Positions 58,973-64,000 of a DNA stretch of 64,000 bases are shown here, one piece after another (the first letter of the stretch is position 1; each line of letters opens with the position of its first letter). Source of the DNA: JALOLG01 sp963776935 (GTDB lineage: Bacteria; Actinomycetota; Acidimicrobiia; Acidimicrobiales; Ilumatobacteraceae); assembly GCA_963776935.1 (NCBI GenBank), contig CAVZOP010000011.1:1-64000 (forward strand). The letters are read 5' to 3'. The translations under genes were made by a program, and so were the position numbers. The notes under the pieces are model-generated. The model did no database searches and had not been told where the DNA came from. It was given only the letters and a program-made list of their open reading frames with translations.

Positions 58973-59033
58973 GGGGCACCATCTCGGCGAGTTGGTAGCG
59001 GGCGGACGGGCCAACTCGATTCGATGGTGCCCC
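58973..59033. terminator. large hairpin after recR
   Basis: The arms 58973-58995 and 59011-59033 pair at 19 of 23 positions: GGGGCACCATC with GATGGTGCCCC, and CGAGTTGG with CCAACTCG. They enclose a 15-nt loop. It lies 70 nt after recR. Just before it, CGATCTGAGCCG occurs twice, about 35 nt apart (58915-58965). The 150 nt after it are clearly AT-richer than the rest of the window and hold no convincing gene, only a 64-codon open frame ending at 59186 with no family match. Confidence 0.6.
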
Positions 59034-59189
59034 AGACTGTGTGCCAGCGCTCTCAGGGGGTATGTGAAACGAGAACACCAGCAGATTCAGTTGTTGCGAT
59101 TACATTACGAAAGATACGGATCGCTGTCAAGCGTTCGCAACCTTGTGACGAGAAACGACGAAATCGCTACGTTCAGCGTCGCCTAAACC

Positions 59190-60372
59190 TCACAATGCGC
59201 GAACTACGATGGCGTCGCCCTGTCCGCCACCGCCGCACAATGCCGCCGCTCCGACGCCGCCACCGCGCCGCTTGAGCTCGTGCAGCAGCGTCAGCGCCAG
59301 GCGGTTGCCGCTCATCCCGATCGGGTGGCCGAGAGCGATCGCTCCGCCGTTGACGTTCACGACGTCGTCGGCGAGGCCGAGCTCACGCATCGACGCGATG
59401 CCGACGGCCGCGAACGCCTCATTGATCTCGAACAGGTCGACGTCGGCGAGCGCCAGCCCGGCCCGCTCGAGGGCGCGGCTGATCGCCCGGCTCGGCTGGT
59501 GGAGCAACGACGCGTTGTCGGGCCCGGCGACCATGCCGTAGCCGACGACCTCGCCGAGTGGCGTGACACCGCGCGCGTCCGCGGCCGCGCCGCGACATCA
59601 GCACGACCGCGCTGGCTCCGTCGCTCAGTTGTGACGCGTTGCCCGCCGTGACCGTGCCGTTCTTGTCGAACGCCGCCCGCAGCGCGCCGAGGCTCTCGAC
59701 CGTCGTGCCGGGCCGCACACCTTCGTCGTGCTCGAGCAGGATCGGGTCACCCTTGCGTTGCGGCACCGCGACCGGGACGACCTCGGCCGTGAAGCGCCCA
59801 TCCTTGATCGCGTTGGCGGCACGCTCGTGAGAGCGGGCGGCGAACTCGTCCTGCTCGTCGCGAGAGATCGAGTCGGCGGTGTACCGATCGGTGCCGAGCC
59901 CCATCAAGCAGGCGTCGAACGCGCACCACAGCCCATCTTTGATGATCGCGTCGGCGAGCTCGACGTTGCCGTAGCGGAACCCGCCGCGGGCGCCCTCGGC
60001 GAGGTACGGCGCGTTGGTCATCGACTCCATCCCGCCGGCGACGACGATGTCGGCCTCGCCGGCAGCGATCATCTGGTCCGCCAGATAGATCGCGTTGAGC
60101 CCCGACAAGCACACCTTGTTGACGTTGATCGACGGCACGCTCATCGGGATCCCGGCCTTCACGGCTGCCTGGCGCGACGGCACCTGACCCTGGCCCGCCA
60201 TCAACACCTGCCCGACGATGACGTGATCGACGTCATCGGGCGCCACGCCGGCGCGCGCCAGCGCCTCGGCGATCGCTAGGCCGCCGAGGTCGGCGGCGGA
60301 GAGTGAAGCGAGGGCGCCGCTCATCTTCCCGATGGGAGTGCGGGCGCCGGCGACGATGATCGAACCTGCCAT
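59190..60372 (-). CDS. acetyl-CoA C-acetyltransferase (thiolase), one frameshift
   Basis: It condenses two acetyl-CoA to acetoacetyl-CoA, or the reverse. The N-terminus IIVAGARTPIGKMSGALASL is typical, and INVNKVCLSGLNAIYLADQM holds the acyl-accepting Cys near residue 89. ASQLSDGASAVVLMSR, VDLFEINEAFAAVGIA, NVNGGAIALGHPIGMSGNRL (catalytic His) and GAAALCGGGGQGDAIVVR (second Cys) complete the active site. One extra C near 59590 breaks the frame. Removing it gives SRAAADARGVTPLGEVVGYG, leading to MVAGPDNASLL. Corrected length is about 393 residues. The gene is divergent from ccr across 100 bp holding a palindromic candidate operator, which suggests common regulation. Confidence 0.92.
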
Positions 60373-60436
60373 GCTCGAAACCTAGTCCCCGGGACAGCGG
60401 GATCCCACGGCCGCGTCGGAGTTCGCGGCCGCCAAC

Positions 60437-60464
60437 TTACCCGCCGGTAACCGGCCTCGGTAAG
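60437..60464. promoter_or_regulatory. candidate operator between the thiolase and ccr genes
   Basis: TTACCCGCCGGTAA (60437-60450) is an inverted repeat of TTACC/GGTAA with a 4-nt centre. A further half-site GGTAAG at 60459-60464 also pairs with CTTACC at 60436-60441. It ends 8 nt before the ccr start codon. Such palindromes are typical of TetR-family repressor sites, and the position suits repression of ccr and perhaps the divergent thiolase. No regulator gene is seen nearby. Confidence 0.4.
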
Positions 60465-60472
60465 CTGCGGCC

Positions 60473-61807
60473 ATGCAACGCGTCCTCGATGCGATCCAGG
60501 CCGGGGCGTCCGGCGACGAGCTGGCGAACCTGCCGATCCCCGAGTCGTACCGGGCCGCGTTCGTCCTGCGCGACGACGTCGGCATGTTCGAGGGTGTGGC
60601 GTCCGCCGACAAGGAGCCGACCAAGAGCCTCCACGTCGACCAGGTGGCGACGCCCGAGTTGGCGCCCGACGAGGTGTACCTCGCGGTGATGGCGTCGAGC
60701 ATCAACTTCAACACCGTCTGGACGTCGATCTTCGAGCCACTCCCGACGTTCGCGTTCCTCGACCGCCTGGGCCGCGAGTCGCGCTGGTCGGCTCGCCACG
60801 CGTTGCCGTACCACGTGGTCGGTTCCGACGCGTCCGGTGTCGTGCTGCGGGTCGGGTCGGCGGTGCGCAACTGGAAACCGGGCGACAAGGTGACGGTGCA
60901 CTGCAACCACGTCGACGACCAGGATCCATCGGCCCACAACGACTCGATGCTCGCCGCCAACCAGCGGATCTGGGGCTTCGAGACCAACTTCGGCGGCCTC
61001 GCCGACCTGTCGGTGGTCAAGGCCAACCAGCTGATGCCCAAACCGGCCCATCTGACGTGGGAGGAGGCGGCCGTCAACGCGCTGTGCAACTCGACGTCGT
61101 ACCGGATGCTCGTTGCCGACAACGGGGCGCGCATGAAGCAGGGCGACAACGTGCTCGTGTGGGGGGCGACCGGAGGTATCGGCGGGTACGCGGTGCAGTA
61201 CGTGCTCAACGGTGGCGGCACGCCGATCGGCGTGGTGTCGTCGCCCGAGCGGGCTGAGCTGCTCAACAAGATGGGGTGCGAGGCCGTCATCGACCGCAGC
61301 GCCGAGGGGTATCGCTTCTGGTCCGACGACCACACACAGGACGAATCGGAATGGCGTCGATTCGGCAAGCGGATCCGCTCGCTGGTCGGCGACGACCCCG
61401 ACATCGTCTTCGAGCATCCGGGCCGATCGACGATGGGGGCGTCGATCTTCGCCGTCAAGCGGGGCGGCACCGTGGTGACGTGCGCGGCGACATCGGGCTA
61501 CATGGTCGAGTTCGACAACCGACACTTCTGGATGAAGCTGAAGCGGCTGATCGCCTCGCACTTCGCCAACTACGCCGAGGCGTGGGCGGCGAACCGGCTG
61601 ATCGACCAGGGCCGGATCCAGCCGCTGCTGTCGGACGTCTTCCCGCTCACCCAGGTGGGGGCGGCCGCCAGGTTGGTGCACCGCAACGAGGCCGAGGGCA
61701 AGATCGGCGTGCTGTGCCTGGCCCCGACCGAAGGGCTGGGCATCGACGATCCCGAGAAGCGCGAACGGATCGGCGAGGACAAGATCACCCTGTTCCGACG
61801 CCACTGA
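60473..61807 (+). CDS. ccr: crotonyl-CoA carboxylase/reductase
   Basis: It reduces crotonyl-CoA with NADPH while fixing CO2, giving ethylmalonyl-CoA. The protein has 444 residues. The medium-chain dehydrogenase fold shows VVGSDASGVVLRVGSAVRNW and NVLVWGATGGIGGYAVQYVL (NADPH site). Residues proposed to hold CO2 in the family fall at the expected places: Asn in SSINFNTVW (~80), Phe-Glu in IWGFETNFGG (~169-170) and His in LIASHFANY (~363). These distinguish carboxylating Ccr from plain crotonyl-CoA reductases. The C-terminus LTQVGAAARLVHRNEAEGKI is also typical. The epimerase gene follows after about 100 nt, and the thiolase is divergent, forming an ethylmalonyl-CoA pathway nucleus. Confidence 0.95.
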   Translation: MQRVLDAIQAGASGDELANLPIPESYRAAFVLRDDVGMFEGVASADKEPTKSLHVDQVATPELAPDEVYLAVMASSINFNTVWTSIFEPLPTFAFLDRLGRESRWSARHALPYHVVGSDASGVVLRVGSAVRNWKPGDKVTVHCNHVDDQDPSAHNDSMLAANQRIWGFETNFGGLADLSVVKANQLMPKPAHLTWEEAAVNALCNSTSYRMLVADNGARMKQGDNVLVWGATGGIGGYAVQYVLNGGGTPIGVVSSPERAELLNKMGCEAVIDRSAEGYRFWSDDHTQDESEWRRFGKRIRSLVGDDPDIVFEHPGRSTMGASIFAVKRGGTVVTCAATSGYMVEFDNRHFWMKLKRLIASHFANYAEAWAANRLIDQGRIQPLLSDVFPLTQVGAAARLVHRNEAEGKIGVLCLAPTEGLGIDDPEKRERIGEDKITLFRRH

Positions 61808-61910
61808 GCCCACTCGTCCGTGTCGACGCCTTCAGCGCGCGACGCGGAGGAGCCCGACACGGCACACGATTGATGTCCGCGACGGCGCGGCGCCCGGCAC
61901 AATGTGGGCC

Positions 61911-62312
61911 ATGTTGCTGACCGAGATCGATCATGTCGCCATCGCCGTCCTCGACCTCGACGTCGCGATCGAGTACTACGAGCGGGTGTTCGGCGCGACA
62001 GTCCATCACCGCGAGGTCGTCGAACGCGACGGGGTCGAGGAGGCCTTGCTCAAGGTCGCCGAGAGCTACATCCAGCTCTCGCAGGCGATCCGGGAGGATT
62101 CGCCGATTGCCAGGTTCATCGAGAAGCGCGGCGAGGGGCTGCACCACATCGCCTTTCGCGTCGACGACATCGCGACCGCATTGCAGTCGATGATCGACGC
62201 CGGCGCCCGCCCGATCGACGAGAAGCCGCGCCCGGGCAGCCGGGGGACGATGGTGGCGTTTCTCCATCCGAAGGGGAGCCACGGCACACTGATCGAGCTC
62301 GTCCAGGAATAG
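61911..62312 (+). CDS. mce: methylmalonyl/ethylmalonyl-CoA epimerase
   Basis: The protein has 133 residues and belongs to the vicinal oxygen chelate fold. Metal-ligand positions are visible: His in TEIDHVAIAVLDLD, Gln in SYIQLSQ, His in EGLHHIAFRVDDI and Glu in HGTLIELVQE. PIARFIEKRGEGLHHIAF is the family signature. It interconverts the two epimers of methylmalonyl-CoA and, in organisms with Ccr, also ethylmalonyl-CoA. The ATG at MLLTEIDH was chosen because the alternative upstream ATG adds only three residues. It sits between ccr and the HAD-GH18 gene. Confidence 0.94.
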   Translation: MLLTEIDHVAIAVLDLDVAIEYYERVFGATVHHREVVERDGVEEALLKVAESYIQLSQAIREDSPIARFIEKRGEGLHHIAFRVDDIATALQSMIDAGARPIDEKPRPGSRGTMVAFLHPKGSHGTLIELVQE

Positions 62313-62320
62313 TTCGTATC

Positions 62321-64000
62321 GTGACACGCCTCCCGGCGGCCGTCCTGTGGGACATGGACGGCACGCTCGTCGACACCGAGCCGTACTGGATCAACACCGA
62401 GTACGCGCTCGTCGAGTCGTACGGCAACACGTGGTCCGACGAGCACGCTCACGCACTGGTCGGTTCGGATCTCCTCGACAGTGGCGCCTACATCGCCGAG
62501 CACGGCAAGGTTCCGCTGGAACCGCACGAGATCGTGGACCGCCTGCTCGACGGCGTCGTCGCCCAGGTCGAAGAACGCGTGCCGTGGCGTCGGGGTGCCC
62601 GGCGGCTGCTTGCCGAGCTGAACGCGGCCGGTGTGCCGTGCGCGCTCGTGACGATGTCGTGGCGCCGGTTCGTCGATCCGATCGTGGCCCAGTTGCCGCC
62701 GGGTTCGTTCCAGACGATCGTGACCGGTGAGGACGTCACGCGGGGCAAGCCGCACCCCGAGCCGTACCTCCTCGCCGCAGCCCAGCTCGGTGTCGACGCG
62801 ACCGATTGCATCGCGATCGAGGACTCCGACACCGGTATGCGGTCGGCGATCGGCGCCGGCTGCCACGTGATCGGGGTTCCGAACGTGGTCGCGCTTCACG
62901 ACCTGGAGGGGGCGACGTTCGTCGGGTCCCTCGACGAGCTCGATCTCGCTGTCTTGTCGGCGGTGATGCACGTCCCGACGGCCGAGCTGTCGGACGTCGT
63001 GACGACGGTCGACGATCCAGCGACCGACCGCCCCAGCGACGACACCGGCGCGACGACCCGCCGGCGCCGGGGGCAGGTGTTGCTGGGCGCCCTCGCAGTG
63101 GCAGCGATCGGTGCCGTCGCAGCCGGGTTCGCGCTCGACCGCTTCGCCGCCGACGACGGCCCTCCTCCGCCGCCCGCACCGCTCGACGCGTGGGCGCCGT
63201 ACTGGACGCTCGAGACGACACTGACCGAGCTGCCGACGCGGATCTCCTCGATGCGCGAGGTGTCGCCGTTCTGGTACGGGGCGACCGGAGCGGAGAACGA
63301 TCACGATCGACCCCGAGGCGTCGGTCGAACAGACCGAGGAGTTCCTCGACATCGCCCGCGACTCCGACGTCGCCATCGTCCCCTCGATCCGCGACCTGAT
63401 GGAAGCGGGCGGGATGGCCGCGGTGCTGGCCGACCCGGCGACACGGGCGACGCACGTCGACACGATCGTCGCCTTCGCTGACGATGGCGACTTCGACGGC
63501 ATCGATCTCGACTACGAGCAGTTCGCGTTCGCCGACGGGCGCGACACGTGGCAGGCCACCCGGCCGAACTGGGTGGCGTTCGTGACCGAGTTGGCAGCCC
63601 GTCTCCACGCCGACGATCGGACCCTGACCGTGAGCATCCCACCCCTCTACGACGCCGACGAGACGGCCGACTCGGGCTTCTGGGTGTACGACCACGGCGC
63701 GATCGCCGAGGTGGTCGATCGGATCCGGATCATGGCGTACGACTACTCGGTCGGCGAGCCGGGCCCGATCGCACCGCTGGCGTGGGTCGAGCAGGCCGTC
63801 GAGGGCACCAAGAAGGCGGTCGACGACGACACCAAGCTCGTGCTCGGGGTCCCGATGTACGGGTACAACTGGGTGGTCGCCACGGAGGGTACGTGTCCTT
63901 CGACCGCCGAAGGGAGGACCGGTGTGACGGCCCGGTCGGTCGACGACTTGATTGCCCGCCGCGGCGCCACGCCGATCCGCGACGAGGTGTCAGGTGAATG
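62321..64000 (+). CDS. HAD-family phosphatase fused through a membrane helix to a GH18-like domain, one frameshift, 3' end beyond the window
   Basis: From GTG, the first ~220 residues are a HAD subfamily IA phosphatase: LWDMDGTLVDTEPYWINTEY (nucleophile and acid Asp), ALVTMSWRRF (motif II), GKPHPEPYLLAAAQLG (Lys) and IAIEDSDTGMRSAIGAG (motif IV). In the same open frame follow a Pro/Thr/Asp-rich stretch, TTRRRRGQ and one membrane helix (VLLGALAVAAIGAVAAGFAL). A Pro-rich linker then leads to LDAWAPYWTLETTLTELPTR. One extra G near 63299 shifts the frame. After it a GH18/YaaH-type barrel continues to the window end, with FDGIDLDYEQ (catalytic Glu in DxxDxDxE), LTVSIPPLYD, RIRIMAYDYS and GVPMYGYNW. 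The basic cluster puts the phosphatase inside and the glycosidase outside. No stop codon separates the halves. Confidence 0.7.

Overview
The window looks like chromosomal DNA of a high-GC, Gram-positive-type actinobacterium. Gene content points toward an Acidimicrobiia/Ilumatobacter-like marine or freshwater lineage: topA-tmk-holB synteny, MMPL transporter, acyl-CoA carboxylase with an epsilon-like small subunit, crotonyl-CoA carboxylase/reductase, carotenoid genes and many GTG starts. That placement is inference from gene families; no rRNA gene is present. One tRNA gene (Thr, CGT anticodon) is visible. No CRISPR array, prophage or complete insertion sequence was found.

Layout. 1-5.8 kb: a decayed minus-strand SpvB/TcdB-type toxin-complex protein, with an IS481-type transposase remnant beside it. 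6.6-12.6 kb: tRNA-Thr, holB, tmk, two unknown membrane/secreted proteins and topA. 12.7-19 kb: PQQ-propeller membrane protein, MMPL exporter, rsgA and an acyl-CoA dehydrogenase. 19-27.7 kb: small enzymes, a LysM lipoprotein, two alpha/beta hydrolases, carotenoid genes (crtI, prenyl synthase), xseAB and rmuC. 27.8-35.8 kb: metallophosphoesterase, acyl-CoA carboxylase beta and epsilon-like subunits, PMT-type glycosyltransferase, SIMPL protein and a fused 2-oxoacid dehydrogenase E1. 35.9-40.4 kb: MSOX-type amine oxidase, Rieske oxygenase and CocE hydrolase. 40.5-53.3 kb: a complete oligopeptide ABC transporter next to an HDAC/acetylpolyamine-type deacetylase, a DmpA-type aminopeptidase, two aldehyde dehydrogenases and a class III aminotransferase. 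53.4-58.9 kb: ATP-dependent DNA ligase, CopC-CopD fusion, dnaX and recR. 59-62.3 kb: thiolase, ccr and methyl/ethylmalonyl-CoA epimerase. 62.3-64 kb: an unusual HAD phosphatase-transmembrane-GH18 fusion running off the end.

How the genes fit together. The thiolase, Ccr and epimerase make three steps of an ethylmalonyl-CoA route, and the carboxyltransferase at 30 kb could serve the propionyl/acyl-CoA carboxylation side. The 40-53 kb block reads as uptake of short peptides or amines followed by deacetylation or peptide hydrolysis, transamination and aldehyde oxidation. The Rieske/MSOX pair suggests demethylation of a quaternary or N-methyl amine.

Two features cross the window. First, seven copies of a sequence-conserved palindrome (GTTCTGTCTGCCTCAGA and its complement) sit directly at gene 3' ends. 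Second, at least eleven conserved genes carry single-base frameshifts, nearly all equivalent to one inserted base. That pattern suggests residual sequencing error rather than gene loss, so frameshifted housekeeping genes are annotated as genes. The toxin-like gene has far more breaks than the others and may be a true pseudogene.
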